The notes beneath the pieces were generated by a model. It did not search any database and was not told the origin of the DNA. It saw nothing but the letters and a program-made list of their open reading frames with translations. Position numbers and translations under genes: made by a program. Positions 1-11,290 of a stretch of DNA of 64,000 nt are shown here, one piece after another. Source of the DNA: Orobanche coerulescens (taxonomy: Eukaryota > Streptophyta > Magnoliopsida > Lamiales > Orobanchaceae); NCBI GenBank assembly GCA_033398695.1, contig CM065806.1, forward strand, positions 46,525,001 through 46,589,000, in the 5' to 3' direction. Numbering within the stretch: the first letter of the stretch is position 1; each line of letters starts with the position of its first letter.

Positions 1-42
1 GGTAATCATATCAAAGCACTTCGGTCGGACCAAGGTGGCGAG
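1..42 (+). pseudogene. Element D integrase fragment, left of solo LTR
   Basis: The first 42 bases read in frame as integrase core ending at LRSDQGGE, which holds the second catalytic Asp of the copia D-D-E integrase. The frame stops at the solo LTR and resumes at 1155 with YMSTEFDEF, so the two sides are one interrupted exon. Confidence 0.85.
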
Positions 43-176
43 TGTTGGAATATTTTATTCCATAAATTTATTAATAGAGTTTTGATTATTAAAGTTTCTA
101 AACAAAGCAAAACAACAAAGAAGCGAAGCAAAGCATCAAAGGAGTCGAAGACGCAAAAAGCTGGACAGAAGGACTA

Positions 177-496
177 TTAACGTATGCTAAACAGATAACT
201 TAACGTACATAATTGTGGAAAATTAACGTACGTAACACATGTTGCTTAACGTATGTAATGTGATGTTTCTGAGTTCAAACAAGATGAATGTTGGAGATGA
301 TGTCATGGCATAGGTCAGCATGCAACGGACATATTGACTATATATAACGTACGTAATAAGGGAGTTGCTAACGTACGTAATGATCAAGACAGAAGACACT
401 GGACTGATTTGCATGAGGTGTAACGTACGTACCAAGTTGACATTAACGTACGTAATAATGGTAACATACGTAATATATTGCATATAGCGTACGTAA
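177..496 (+). repeat. Cluster of about 11 TAACGTACGTAA palindromes in U3 of solo LTR
   Basis: Copies and near-copies lie at about 178, 201, 224, 247, 345, 369, 421, 444, 462 and 485, with irregular spacing. The core ACGTACGT is self-complementary. Spacer sequence is not conserved, so this is a reiterated short word and not a tandem satellite. The cluster ends about 40 bp before the TATA box. Confidence 0.92.
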
Positions 497-537
497 AGAA
501 GGATGCAGAGGCTAACGGTTAGTTGGAAGAAAAATGC

Positions 538-546
538 CTATAAATA
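538..546 (+). promoter_or_regulatory. TATA box of solo LTR E
   Basis: CTATAAATA lies 42 bp downstream of the palindrome cluster and about 600 bp from the LTR end, the expected place for the U3/R promoter. Transcription would start near 570. Confidence 0.7.
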
Positions 547-1154
547 CCACTTCTAATGGTATTCATCTTACAACAACGCAAAGCAAACGACTCATTGATG
601 AGATATTCATATTGATATTCTTGTTGTTCTAATTGTGCTTATATTGATAGTTTGAGTGTTTATACATTCAACACATACATGAGAGGTAAAATAAAAGATA
701 CGATTGGATTCGGTGTTATTAGGATCAAGGATCCGGCATTATTAGAATCGCAATCGATATCTAAGTTAGGTTTATCTAGTACCCATAGAAAGCTAGAGTG
801 GTTGATTCCTTATTCAAGAGAAAAGGAAAATGGTTTAACTTGGACTGACATAAAAACAAGTTTGTAACGGTAATATCTCGACCGATAGAAGAGAGATTGA
901 ATGGTTTACTCGGACCGATAGAAGACGAGCTTGTAACGGTTATCCCCCGACCGATAGAAGAGAGGTGTAGAGGTTTATCTTTAGCCTATTGAAAAAGATA
1001 CCGAGAGAGCACGTAGGCACATTTGGCCGAACCTCTATCAATATTTGTGTCGTTTAATTTCCGCACTTCTACTTAAATCGCTTCCGCAATGCGTAAGAGT
1101 TTTACAACTCTATCTTGAAATGGCGATACCAACCAATCTTGCTCCAACAGCGAG

Positions 1155-1465
1155 TATATGAGCACTGAGTTTGACGAGTTCCTAATGGAGCACGAAATAG
1201 TGTCACAACTTACAGCTTCAGGAATTCCTCAGTTAAATGGTGTGTCGGAAAGAAGGAACCGAACCTTGTTAGACATGCTTCGTTCCATGCTTAGCTACAC
1301 CGACTTATCGATTTACATGTGGGGTTATGCGCTCCTTACTGTTGCTTATATATTGAACATATGTCCTTCCAAATCCATTCTTAAGACACCACATCAGATG
1401 TGGGAGGATAGGAAACCAAGTCTTCATCATATTAGGATTTGGGGATGTCCCGCCTATGTCAAGAT
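1155..1465 (+). pseudogene. Element D integrase core and C-terminal part
   Basis: Reading resumes in frame with 1-42 and runs through the glutamate motif PQLNGVSERRNRT (third catalytic residue) to the conserved copia block RIWGCPAYVK. It then stops at the 5' LTR of element F. The last codons re-appear after F at 22623. This is the catalytic region of a Ty1/copia integrase, which inserts cDNA in the nucleus. It is inactive because it is split by two insertions. Confidence 0.9.
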
Positions 1466-2373
1466 TGTTGTGCGGCGATTTATACGCCTCGATGGCAATC
1501 GGCGTAATGGTCAAGAGCCAACCATTGAAGACAGATGCTGGGCAAACTCCTAACAGTCGGCACCCGAGGCGATCGTCTATTGGTATCTGGCGATCGCCTA
1601 TGATGTCCGACCATAGACGATCGTCCCGTGCCACGTATGAATCCAACACCCGTCAAAGTCTTCGAAGACCGAATCTCGGACGAAGACCCACGTGCAGATC
1701 CACAAAAGGCGCCGCAAGATAAGGCCTTTGACCCCAGCTTGTCACCAACCTCACACCTACCGACAGGCCCGCCGAAAGGTACAAAGTGGGTCCTCCCCAG
1801 ACAGCGACTCAGGACGCGTGCATGTTCCCCATTGGCTCGCACAGCTGGCTGCCAGCAGCAGCCTCGGACTTTAAGGGAACAGTCCCACGTGATGGGACGA
1901 TCGCCCACCTTATTCTAATATAGAAAACGGTGGTCGCCCGCGATCGCCGGAGAGGACCCAACAACATTTTCTCCTATAAATGGGAGGCCTCCAACAGTGG
2001 CCAAAAAAGGGAGTGAAAAAAGGTACAGAGAGAGATACATTCTGAAAACAGTGGACATACTGGACATTCATATATACAGAACACCAAAAAAAATAAGAAC
2101 TCACAGAGCTTCATATCTGGTTCTTCCGGCAATCTTCACGCTCTATAGCTAAGATAACTAGAATCTTTACACTCATTGTAATAGTATTCTAATATTAATA
2201 TTTGTACTCCAAAGTATTTATATTAATAACATCTCGCGAGAGCATTCAAGCTCGGGACTAACAACCCCGGAAAATCTTGTGTTATTTACTTTCCCACTGA
2301 AGTGTTCTCGCATTTGTTTGTTACTCGACCATTTCAGCAATATCATCTCCGAATAATATTTTGGGTAACAACA
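1466..2373 (+). repeat. 5' LTR of Tat element F
   Basis: It matches 21716-22622 almost throughout and has TGTTGT...ACAACA ends. GATCG-centred palindromes (GCGATCGTC, GCGATCGCC, GACGATCGTCC) occur at about 1567, 1589, 1615, 1897 and 1939, all upstream of the TATA box near 1974. Long open frames on both strands inside it (for example 1480-1908) are duplicated in both LTRs and match no protein family I know. Confidence 0.95.
1974..1982 (+). promoter_or_regulatory. TATA box in 5' LTR of F
   Basis: CTATAAATG lies about 400 bp before the LTR end; the 3' LTR has the same box at 22224-22232. It marks the U3/R border, with a likely start of genomic RNA near 2005. Confidence 0.75.
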
Positions 2374-2391
2374 ATTGGCGCTAGAAGAATG
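2374..2391 (+). other. Primer binding site of F
   Basis: ATTGGCGCTAGAAGAATG directly follows the 5' LTR. A TTGGCGC core right after the LTR is usual in Tat and Athila elements. I did not assign the primer tRNA. Confidence 0.65.
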
Positions 2392-2500
2392 GCTCCAACC
2401 TTCGTTTTTATTCCGACCGTCTCGAAGAACACTCACTGTTCTCCGGGGCATATACTTGAAGAAACACTCACTGATCTTCAAAGAAAAAGCCTTCAGAAAC

Positions 2501-4141
2501 ATGACATCTGCCACGACCTCAAAAAGAGCCACCCTGCGATCTGCCGGACCTCTCATTCCGGCCCAGACCGAATCTCAACCAACGGCGGAAGGCGACCGCG
2601 GCGACGCTAGACTCTCACTCCCTTCCCTGAGGGACGGACCCAGCCTCTCACTCGATCTGTTCCAGACCGCGGAACAGATCGAGGAGGCTATGGCCATTCT
2701 CAGGGAGCGACGGAGGGCATGCGACTCGCCCACCATTACTCCATCAGCCATCCGCCGAGCAGGCAAGCAGAAGATCAAGGGGCTATATATCGAGAAATCG
2801 TCAGAAAGCCCCGAGTCGCTGGAGAAGGCTCTCGTAAGGCGGGACAATTCCGTCTTCAGTCGCCTAGGGAGTGATCCCTCATGGCGACCGGGCCATTCCG
2901 GCCCCAGCCGGGAGACATCGGAGTCCGAATCCATCACCAGGAGTTCGGCATACCCGACTCCCACAAGACAGGCCAGCCGACGGGCGCCCACTCGCCCAAG
3001 AATTGAGATCGGTGGCAGAGAGCTCGTCACCTACCATGGGGCCAGGATATCGCTACACGATCGCCTTGGCTCCCGCTCCGAGAGCCAATCAGCGAGCAGT
3101 CAGGCTACGGCGATGGCCGCCATGCAGCGTCAGCTCGACGAAATGAAGGCGCTCCTAGAAACTGGGGCAGGTGCCAAGAGAACGATCGCTGGACCGAGTG
3201 AGCCACTCGCGGCCCAGATCGAGCTCGCCCCAGTTCAACCGAAGATCGCTCCCCCTCAAACACCTCTATATGAGGGGAGATCGGATCTTGAGACCCATTT
3301 GAGCAAGTTCCGGATTTACATGACCGGATGTGGAGCATCAGACGCGACGAAGTGCCGAATGTTCCCATTGACATTGGGCGATCTCGCCCATAGGTGGTAC
3401 ATCTCACTGCTACCTCGCTCGATCAATTGTTTTGAGAAGTTGGCGAACGACTTCACGTCGTACTTCGCCGCCAAAGTTGCCCGGGCAGAAGGCCCCCACC
3501 GCATGATGAAAATCAGGCAGAAGAAGAACGAGCCCGATGAAGATTACATCGACCGGGTGGATGAAATAGTCCTCACTGGCGAGCCCATTAGCGACGAGCT
3601 CGCTCTCTACTCGGTCCTGGGAGGATTCTATGGACATTCGCCCATGTTCAGGCACCTTACAAAGGACATCCCCTCGACCTACGCGATCTTCCGCGTCAGG
3701 GCCGCTGATTTTCTAGCCAGGCAGAGGATGCTCACCCTGCGCTTAGGCAAGGGATCTGCCGGGGAAGGAAAGGCACCCACTTTCGTCCCAAGAAAGGCGG
3801 TTGCCAAGCCCAGAAAGGCGATCACGAAGCCGCCCGGGGAATTCAAAGTTTTCGAGGATGTGGAGGTTCACCTCCTCCGCAACCGCAACCTATCTTCGGC
3901 CCACATTTTCAACGCCGTCAAGGGGCGTGAATCCCTTAGAAAACCAAGGCCGGTGAGGGACCACGGTCATCTAGGCCGCAGCAAATTTTGTGCCTACCAC
4001 AAGAGCCCTGACCACAACACCAGCCAGTGCCGCGACCTCCTCAGAGAACTCTGGAGACTGTTCGAGGAAGGCAAGTTGGATAACTTGGTTACCAAGCCAG
4101 AGCTTCGAGCAGAGAGGACTGGAGGACGCGAGCGCCGATAG
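2501..4141 (+). CDS. gag: Tat element F gag polyprotein
   Basis: A 546-codon frame encodes the capsid precursor that packages element RNA in virus-like particles. The frame is open further up, to the primer site, but the first ATG in this frame is at 2501. The retrotransposon gag domain spans roughly residues 265-410 (LSKFRIYMTGCG, HRWYISLLP, FRVRAADFLARQRM). A zinc-knuckle-like CAYHKSPDHNTSQC sits near residue 500, where Tat elements have CX2HX..C variants. The N-terminal third is Ser/Arg/Pro-rich. It ends at TAG (4139-4141). The same frame then stays open into pol, so one amber codon separates the two genes. No internal stop is seen, which makes this one of the better preserved frames in the window. 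Confidence 0.9.
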   Translation: MTSATTSKRATLRSAGPLIPAQTESQPTAEGDRGDARLSLPSLRDGPSLSLDLFQTAEQIEEAMAILRERRRACDSPTITPSAIRRAGKQKIKGLYIEKSSESPESLEKALVRRDNSVFSRLGSDPSWRPGHSGPSRETSESESITRSSAYPTPTRQASRRAPTRPRIEIGGRELVTYHGARISLHDRLGSRSESQSASSQATAMAAMQRQLDEMKALLETGAGAKRTIAGPSEPLAAQIELAPVQPKIAPPQTPLYEGRSDLETHLSKFRIYMTGCGASDATKCRMFPLTLGDLAHRWYISLLPRSINCFEKLANDFTSYFAAKVARAEGPHRMMKIRQKKNEPDEDYIDRVDEIVLTGEPISDELALYSVLGGFYGHSPMFRHLTKDIPSTYAIFRVRAADFLARQRMLTLRLGKGSAGEGKAPTFVPRKAVAKPRKAITKPPGEFKVFEDVEVHLLRNRNLSSAHIFNAVKGRESLRKPRPVRDHGHLGRSKFCAYHKSPDHNTSQCRDLLRELWRLFEEGKLDNLVTKPELRAERTGGRERR

Positions 4142-6248
4142 AACGATGGAATCCCTCCTAATCCAGTCGCCAGGATCGAGCAGAACAAACTGGAGTATTC
4201 TGACGAATCAATCCCTCCGATCAACCCTGGCGGCCGGATCAATATGCTTCAGGCGGGAGGTGGAAACCTCGGAGGACTTTCCCTGGTTTCCACCATGTCG
4301 AATAGAAAGCGGAAGGCCAAACTGAGGGCGTTCGCCGGGGTCCATGTCGTGGTACCCCCAGAGCCGACCATCTCCAAAGACGCGCTCATCACTTTATCCA
4401 ACAAGGATAGGGAGGGAGTGGAGTGCCCCAAAGAGGATGCATTGGTGATCTCTGCATGTATCCTTGGGAAAATGGTCGATCGCGTGCTGGTTGACAATGG
4501 GAGCTTTTGCAATATCATATTCAAATCCGCTCTTGACCAGCTCGGAAACCTGACCAAGTTCATCAAGCCATTTGACACCGTACTCCAAGGGTTCGGCGAC
4601 AGCACAGTCCAAGCCTACGGAAGGATCAAGCTCTCTGTCGAGCTAACATGTTACTACGAGCCCAAGGTTAGGATTACTAGGAACCTAAATTTTGTAATCA
4701 TAGATAGACCCATCATCTATAATGGGTTCCTAGGTCGTCCATTTCTAGAAACCTTCGAGGCGGTCGCCTCTTCCTTCTTTTACTGTATCAAATTCCCCAC
4801 TGCCGATGGGACGGTCGGGACTGTAAAAGGAGACCAACTAATGGCTAAGAAATGTTTGAATTACTCCTGTGTCGTAACTTCTTTCAACACTTCCCACACT
4901 ATTTATAACATTGAGACGATCGACAATCAACCGATGGAGATCGACGAGCCAAGCACATCGTACCAACCCGACTCAGAGGACGCCATCTCACATCGATTAA
5001 CGGACGACATCGAGCCAAGGATCGGTTTCGAGTTAAGCCTCGACATCGATCCAAGGATCGAGTCCGGAAATCGTTCCAAAGGAGAAGTGACCGTCCCCAT
5101 TGAAGAGTTAGAAAGTATAACGATAGATCCGGCTCGTCCGGAGCGGGAAGTACAGATCGGCGCAAGCGGTGGTCTTGAGTTAAAGGAAGATTTGATCAGT
5201 TTACTACGTAAGAACATCGGAGTCTTTGCTTGGTCGCATCAAGATATGGTCGGCATTAGTCCTGAACACGCCTGCCACTATTTTAAGATCGACCCGGCAA
5301 GGAAACCTGTTCACCAGAAACGTAGAAAATTCGGTCTGGAGAAGTACGCGGCGCTCGATATAGAAGTCAAAAAGCTACTCGATAACAAACTAATCGGAGT
5401 AGCTACAGACGATCCACATTGGGTAGCCAACGCGGTGCTCGTCAAAAAGCCGAGCAACTCCTGGAGGTTATGCATCGACTTCACCGACCTCAACGCGGCA
5501 TGTCCAAAAGATCACTTTCCGATGCCTCATATCGACCACTTGGTCGATAGCACTGCAGGCTGTGAAATGATGTCGTTCATGGATGCCTTCGCCGGGTACC
5601 ATCAGATCCCATGGCGGAGAAAGACATAAAACACACATCGTTCCACACGGAAAAAGACATATACTTTTGGGTCCGGATGCCGTTCGGTCTGAAGAATTCA
5701 GGGGCGACCTACTAACGTCTAGTCAACGGGATGTTCGCCAACCAGATCGGCAAGACCATGAAGGTCTACATTGATGATATCGTGGTCAAAAGCCTCAAAA
5801 AGGAAGATCACCTCAGTGACCTAGCCGAGACGTTCGCCATCCTTGAAAAGTTCAATATGAAGCTTAACCCCAAGAAATGCAACTTCGGGGTGAGCTCCAG
5901 AAAATTCCTGGGGCACATCGTGAGCCAAAGGGAAATCGAGGCGAACCCCACCAAGATCCAGGCGATCCTTGACATGCAGGAGCCCCGGAATGTCAAGCAG
6001 GTGCAACGCCTCACGGGTTGTCTAGCTTCCCTCAACCGTTTTATCTCCCGGCCCGGGGACAAAAGCAAGCCATTCTTCGCAACCATAAAGAACAAAAAGT
6101 TCGCTGGACGAAGGAGAGTCAAATAGCGTTCGCCAAAATCAAGAAGTATCTATCTAACCCCCAGATCCTGGCAAAGCCGATCCCCGGCGAAAAGCTATTC
6201 CTTTACCTGGCGGCCTCAGAGGTCGCGCTGAATGCTGTTTTAGTGTGA
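4142..6248 (+). pseudogene. pol: Tat element F protease, reverse transcriptase and RNase H (broken)
   Basis: Continues in the gag frame. An aspartic protease motif VLVDNGS (about 4486) carries the DNGS variant common in Tat. Reverse transcriptase starts near 5170 and shows KPSNSWRLCIDFTDLN, MDAFAGYHQI and, in another frame, VYIDDIVV (5767-5790) with both catalytic Asp residues. Breaks: a one-base shift near 5611, TAA at 5713-5715, a further shift near 6100, and TGA at 6246-6248. The end of reverse transcriptase (GHIVSQREIEANPTKI) and the start of RNase H (LYLAASEVALNAVLV) remain readable. No functional enzyme could be made from this copy. Confidence 0.9.
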
Positions 6249-6251
6249 GCA

Positions 6252-8290
6252 GTGGGGCCAGTCCATTTGCCAATTTACTTCGTTAGCCAAGCGCTCCATG
6301 ACGCGGAAACGCAATACACGCCTCTGGAGAAGATCACCTACGCTCTAGACATGAGTGTCCGCAAACTAAGGGCTTACTTCGTCGAACATCAAGTAGAGGT
6401 TCTGACAACTCTCCCCTTAAGGCAAGTTCTGCACCGGCCAGACACCAACGGGCGACTCCTCAAATGGTCACTGAAGATCGCCCAATACGGTATCACGTAC
6501 GCTCCTCGCACGGCGATCAAAGGCCAGGCTCTGGCGGACTTCGTGGTGGAATTAACATTCCCTCACAGTCCGACCCAGGTCGGCCGTCCTGCTTGGAAGC
6601 TGTACATGGATGGATCGGCAACCAACTCGTGAGCAGGGGCAGGATTGTCCTCATCAGCCCCGACGGACAAAGTTTCACAAATGCCGTGCGTTTCGGGTTC
6701 CATGCGACCAACAATGAATCCGAGTACGAAGCCTTGGTAGGCGGGCTCGATTTAGCCCTCGCCCTAGATGTTCGTCGTCTCTACATTTTCATGGAGTCCC
6801 TATTGGTCGTGAACCAAGTCAAGGGAGAATATGAGGCGCGCGGCAAACAGATGGTCAAATACCAAGAAATGGTCGCCGAAATGTGCACAAAGTTTGAAGA
6901 AGTGCTAATCGAACAAGTCCCGAGAGAGCACAACTCCCAGGCCGATGCCCTATCCAAACTAGCGTCGTCAGATGGGGCGGCTGATTTCTCTAACATCCAA
7001 ATCACAAAATCAGCAAAGCCGGCGATCGACAGAAACCTGATTACCACAATTACCATCGCCGAAGAGAGCTGGATGACTCCGTTCATTAAATACTTGAAGG
7101 ACGGGATGGTCCCCGACGACCGTATCAAAGCTCGCCAGCTCCAGCTCCGTGCAACCAGATACACCCTACTGGACGACCGGCTTTACAAACGAGCTTTCAG
7201 CCTTCCCCTCCTCAAGTTCATTACGCCGGAGGAAGGCCGGCTCGTTTTAGCCGAGATCCATGACGGGATCTGTGGAAACCATGCTGCCGGGCGAGCTCTC
7301 ATCCACAAAACAACCAGGCAAGGTTTTTTCTGGCCTTCACTTCAGAAAGATGCGATCGCCTATGCCAGATCGTGTCACAGGTCTCAAGTGATGGGCCCGA
7401 ACATCAAGCTCTCCCCCGAGCAGCTCACTTCAATGTACAGCCCATGGCCATTCGCCCAATGGGGCATCGACCTTATAGGTCCCTTGCCGACGGCACCAGG
7501 GGGCTGTAAGTTTGCCATCGTGGGGATCGATTATTTCACGAAATGGGCTGAGGCCGAGCCGCTCAACAAGATCGTCCAAGAACAAGTAATCAAGTTCATT
7601 TGGAAGAACATCATATGCCGATTCGGTCTGCCCCAGGCTATAATCTCCGACAACGGAAAGCAGTTCGACGGCTTAGAAGTCATGCAATTCTGCGAGAAGT
7701 GGGGAATCAAAAAGTTGTTCTCGGCACCCAATCACCCTCAGACGAACGGGCAGGTAGAGGCCATAAACAAAATCCTCAAACACACGATCAAAGCACGACT
7801 CGAATCCAGACAAGGACGATGGGCGAGCGAGCTCCCAGATGTTTTGTGGTCTTATCGAACGACGACCCGAAACTCAACCGGCGAAACCCCGTTCGCCCTC
7901 GCCTTCGGAACAGAAGCAGTGATCCCTTCGGAGATTGCCGTCCTCAGCCACCGAACTGAACAGGAGATGACGACGGACAATGATGTGGCCCGACGAATCG
8001 ACTTGGACATGCTGGAAGAACGGCGACTGATCTCGGAAATGAAGAACACAATCCACAAAAGGAGATCCGAGAAGTTCTTCAATTCGAAGGTCAAGGAAAG
8101 ACGGTTCCAAGTGGGCGACCTAGTCCTCAAAAAGGTCCAGACTCACACGAGAGTCTTTGGCCCGAATTGGGAAGGCCCCTTCAGAATATCTAAATGGCTA
8201 ACTAGGGGAGCCTACGAACTTGAACACCCTAACGGCACGCCGGACTAATATCCCTGGAACGCCGTACATTTGAAGAAATACTACCAATGA
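6252..8290 (+). pseudogene. pol: Tat element F RNase H, second RNase H-like domain and integrase (broken)
   Basis: The first part (6252-6632) ends RNase H with YVSQALHDAETQY-like and QALADFVVE motifs and opens the Tat-specific second RNase H-like block (LYMDGSATNS). After a frameshift near 6630 this block continues (NNESEYEALVGGLDLA, HNSQADALSKLAS). Integrase follows: a zinc region with the last metal Cys replaced by Ser (SCHRSQ), then the catalytic core with Asp in WGIDLIGPLP (about 7461), Asp in IISDNGK (about 7640) and Glu in NGQVEAINK (about 7747). A C-terminal RFQVGDLVLKKV domain follows. TAA at 8246-8248 cuts the usual tail, which is still legible to 8290. Confidence 0.9.
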
Positions 8291-9494
8291 AAACTCTGTA
8301 TTCAGTCACCCAATGTACAAAGAGTATAATGAGATTTTCCTATCCCATCTATGTGATTCGCATCGACGAAAACAAACAACTAAAGAGAGGACGACTCACT
8401 CGCCCTACAAGAGGTCGTCGTCTAACCTGACAGACCTATGCAGGCGATCGCCCCCCAAGCACAACGTATACCGTCAAGGATCGTCATTCAACATGGCGAT
8501 CCGAGGTAGAAAAATGCAGCCATGGTCCTGGAGGTCGATGGAACCGACAGCTTCGTCCATGCAAGGTTCCTTTGGGCTGCGATCGCTCGCCCTTAGTTTA
8601 AATACGAGGCGAGCGTAGCCGAAGGACCCTCCAAATAAATCTGTGGACACGCTCGCACGCCCTCAAAAGTACATCATCTAACATGATATACCCGGACAAG
8701 GCGATGCGTCCCTACTCCATCACAACGTATACCGTCGAGGGTCTCCATCTAACATGGCGACCCGAGGTAGAAAAATGCTAACAAGCCGCGGACGTGGAGT
8801 CGAATAAACAGACAGCGCCCCGTGCAAGGACTTCTCCAGACCAAGACCGCTCGCCTTTTGTTTAAATACAAGGCGGGCGCAGCCTAACGGAGGACCCTAA
8901 CAATAAAGTGAGTCGCGAGACAGACCTACAGATAGAATGTCCCTCGCACACAAAGACATGGTTACGGAGGTCGGTCCATCGAACCCCGCGACCATGCACA
9001 GTTCCTTAGAGTCGAAACAGTCGACCTCCCTCGAAGAATCGGCAAAACTAAAGATAGCTCACCAAACATACTATTTTCGTTCCCTTACTTACACTAAGTA
9101 AACAAAAACAAGGGGCAAAGTTGAGCTATTCCTAAATGCGATCGGGAAGGAGGGAACATACACGATTGGCTTCGTTCAAACACACAAATGACGATCGGTT
9201 TTGTTCAATAAATTTACAAGTAAGAATTTTCAAGTGTACTAATGCATAAAGTCGAAGCGGTGCGGAACATTCAAACAGTCGATCAGGCGAACAAGGCATC
9301 AGATGCAATTATATAAACACTTGTATAATTTCATATACAAATATTCAAAAGAGACGATCATATATGTAAAGAATCAGATGCGAAGAAGAAGTATATTATT
9401 TCATTCAAAAGGTTTGTACATTCAAGCCCGAAGGCGATACAAGAGAAAAACAGAAAATTACAAGCAAAGGAAAACAAAACAACTCCACCATCAC
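8291..9494 (+). repeat. Non-coding region of F with imperfect direct repeats
   Basis: No gene is seen here. Two related blocks (about 8468-8640 and 8730-8910) share GTATACCGTC, AACATGGCGA, CCGAGGTAGAAAAATGC, GTTTAAATACRAGGCG and AGGACCCT. A weaker third start occurs near 8660. The unit is about 240 bp and diverged. Tat elements such as Retand are known to carry tandem repeats between pol and the 3' LTR. From about 9060 to 9490 the sequence is A/T-rich with no repeat I can see. The region lies between convergent pol and the antisense gene. Confidence 0.75.
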
Positions 9495-9859
9495 TCAGGC
9501 CGCCCCCGACTGGCCTTCGCCCCCAGCAGGCGGATCGGCACGCGCTCCCTCATCGGCTTCAGGATAAATAAGTTTTTCCGGAAAAGGATACCAACTCAAG
9601 TCGATCCCCAAGTCGGTGAGGTCGAGGATCGGCAGGGAGAAGTCCGGCTGCAACGGATGCTCAAGTACATAGGCTTTGAAGGCTTCCATCATAGGGCCGA
9701 CCTCGACCCCTACCTTCTTGGCAGCACGGAGAGCGTCGGCGTAAGCCATATAGTAGGGGAACTCGCCGACGCACTCCATATTAAGGTAGGGATCGGTCTC
9801 GATCACCTTTAACTGCTCCTTAAACCCCACAGACGTCTTGTCAGCATCCGCAAGCTCGG
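9495..9859 (-). pseudogene. Antisense gene of F, exon 4 distal part (C-terminus)
   Basis: Minus-strand frame, continuous with 18886-19439 once element G and one TSD copy are removed; VAE is followed directly by LADADKTSVGFKEQ. It holds the C-terminus of the accessory protein: an end of coiled coil, a helical stretch (YYMAYADALRAAKKVGVEVG) and an acidic/proline tail ending at TGA (9495-9497). It has no break other than the insertion of G. Confidence 0.85.
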
Positions 9860-10920
9860 TGATGGTTCAAATTAGAAACTCGTAAGTGTACGAATCGATT
9901 TTGTAGGAAGCGGCAAGTAACTCCGAGGTCGATCTCTCGAGGAACTGGAAACGGTTTAAAATTCGATAATGTTCGGCAAATAGTCGAATGAACAAAAGTA
10001 AAACAAATTAAAATACATCATTGGTTCGATTGGATTATAATTCTAACGCATGAAATTAAAATAAACTAAGTGATAACAACACCAATTTAATCGTCCGATA
10101 AATGAAAGATAACAATAATGAGATTGATATGGGAATTTAGATTCACCGACACACACGTAATCAATTATTAGTTCCGATACACAGATAAATAAGGTTTGGA
10201 ATTATCGATTGCTCACGATTAAAAGAAATCCGTTTGATGGCGGTAATCCTAAAAATCACGATTGTTCTCAACGAAAATTAAGAGATACTCTTTTGATTGG
10301 GATGAATCCCTAACTAACAATCAATTAACCGACTACTTTTGATGAGGTAAATCGTTAAAAGATCGCGCGAAAAAGCTCGAGAACATTCACAATCGTTTCT
10401 TTCGGGTCGTTTGATGGCGAACACCGATAGAAACCCTCGATTCGAATAATAATAACAACAATGAAAAAGGTTTGATGATCTAATTCAAAAGTTCTTAACC
10501 GAAGAACGAACAAGAGGAACAATCCCAAACTTTACCCGGAAAATCGAAAGGAACTAATAATAAAAAACATGTGTGTGGCTATATCTAAAAACCCATATGA
10601 AGTGTTTAGCTATACATGATTAATTCAACAACAATAATGGAAATTGAAGAACAAAACATGGTAAAAACTTCCCTTGTAAATGCCGAAATCGAATTCCCGA
10701 TGAAGGTTTGATGATCTTCTTCCAAGAACTCTCAACAAAATGATACAAGGAATTATTATATCTCACAAAAGTATTTTTCACTCCAAGAAAATACAAGGAA
10801 GATGATGAAATAATCTCACTCAATCCTCTCTTTTTGGTGTTTTCTCCCTCAATCTTGTGTTTTTCACCCAAGAATATCTTCTACAAGATAAGTGTATCTC
10901 ACCTAGGGTCTCCACACTTT

Positions 10921-10930
10921 GTTTTATAGC
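10921..10930 (-). promoter_or_regulatory. TATA box in 3' LTR of G
   Basis: GCTATAAAAC on the minus strand, about 60 bp downstream of the CGGCCG palindrome cluster. The matching position of the 5' LTR is deleted. Confidence 0.7.
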
Positions 10931-10989
10931 CAAAAAATCAAGACAAAGGCTTAAAGGTGTGCAAAAATGTCAAGGAAAGTGACATGAAC

Positions 10990-11290
10990 CGAAAAGTGAC
11001 ACGGCCCGTGTCCTGGGACACGGCTGTGTCGAACTACACAGGATAAAAGAAAAGGGTTCTGTACTGAGGCTCGGCCGTGTCCCATGACACGGCCGTGTTG
11101 TACTGCGCCAGAAAGTGCGATTGGCCGATCGTGACTCGGCCGTGTCCCAAAAGGCACGGCCGAGTTGTTCTCATCCGGAAAATGCAATTCTCGCTGGAAT
11201 GAGACCCGGCCGTGTCCCATGGCACGGTCGAGTTGCCTGTTGCAGCCGAGTGCCTGTTGCAGCCGAGTCGAGTCGCCTGGTGCAGCCAAG
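10990..11290 (-). repeat. Cluster of ACACGGCCGTGT palindromes in U3 of G
   Basis: CACGGCCGTGTC and variants (CTCGGCCGTGTCC, CACGGCCGAG, CACGGTCGAG) recur about ten times, often as facing pairs such as GTGTCCCATGACACGGCC that can themselves pair. The same cluster occurs, shortened, at 18290-18450 in the truncated 5' LTR. Confidence 0.9.

Larger units (their letters stand above)
43..1149 (+). mobile_element. Element E: solo LTR inserted in integrase of D
   Basis: A 1107-bp unit starts TGTTGGAATA and ends GCTCCAACA, so its ends are inverted repeats with TG...CA termini. It is flanked by the 5-bp duplication GCGAG (38-42 and 1150-1154). There is no internal coding region and no second LTR, so it is a solo LTR left by recombination, probably of a copia element. 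Its left part holds an ACGTACGT-type palindrome cluster and a TATA box. Its right part holds three copies of GACCGATAGAAGA (about 879, 913 and 949). A 71-codon frame at 652-867 matches nothing I recognise. Confidence 0.93.

Noticed and set aside
177..496. Possible CRISPR-like array (repeats with unique spacers)
   Set aside because: Repeats are 12-bp palindromes at irregular spacing inside a TSD-flanked LTR in plant DNA, with no cas genes; the same holds for 24325-24725 and 46585-46930.
652..867. 71-codon frame in solo LTR E
   Set aside because: Downstream of the TATA box but with no recognisable family; short frames arise by chance in a 1.1-kb LTR.
1480..1908. 142-codon frame in LTR of F, also seen at 21730-22158
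   Set aside because: It lies in U3, is present in both LTRs because they are copies, and has no domain; high GC explains its length.
2375..2500. Longer gag start for Tat F from a TTG in the primer site
   Set aside because: There is no ATG in this frame before 2501, and the primer site is normally outside gag.
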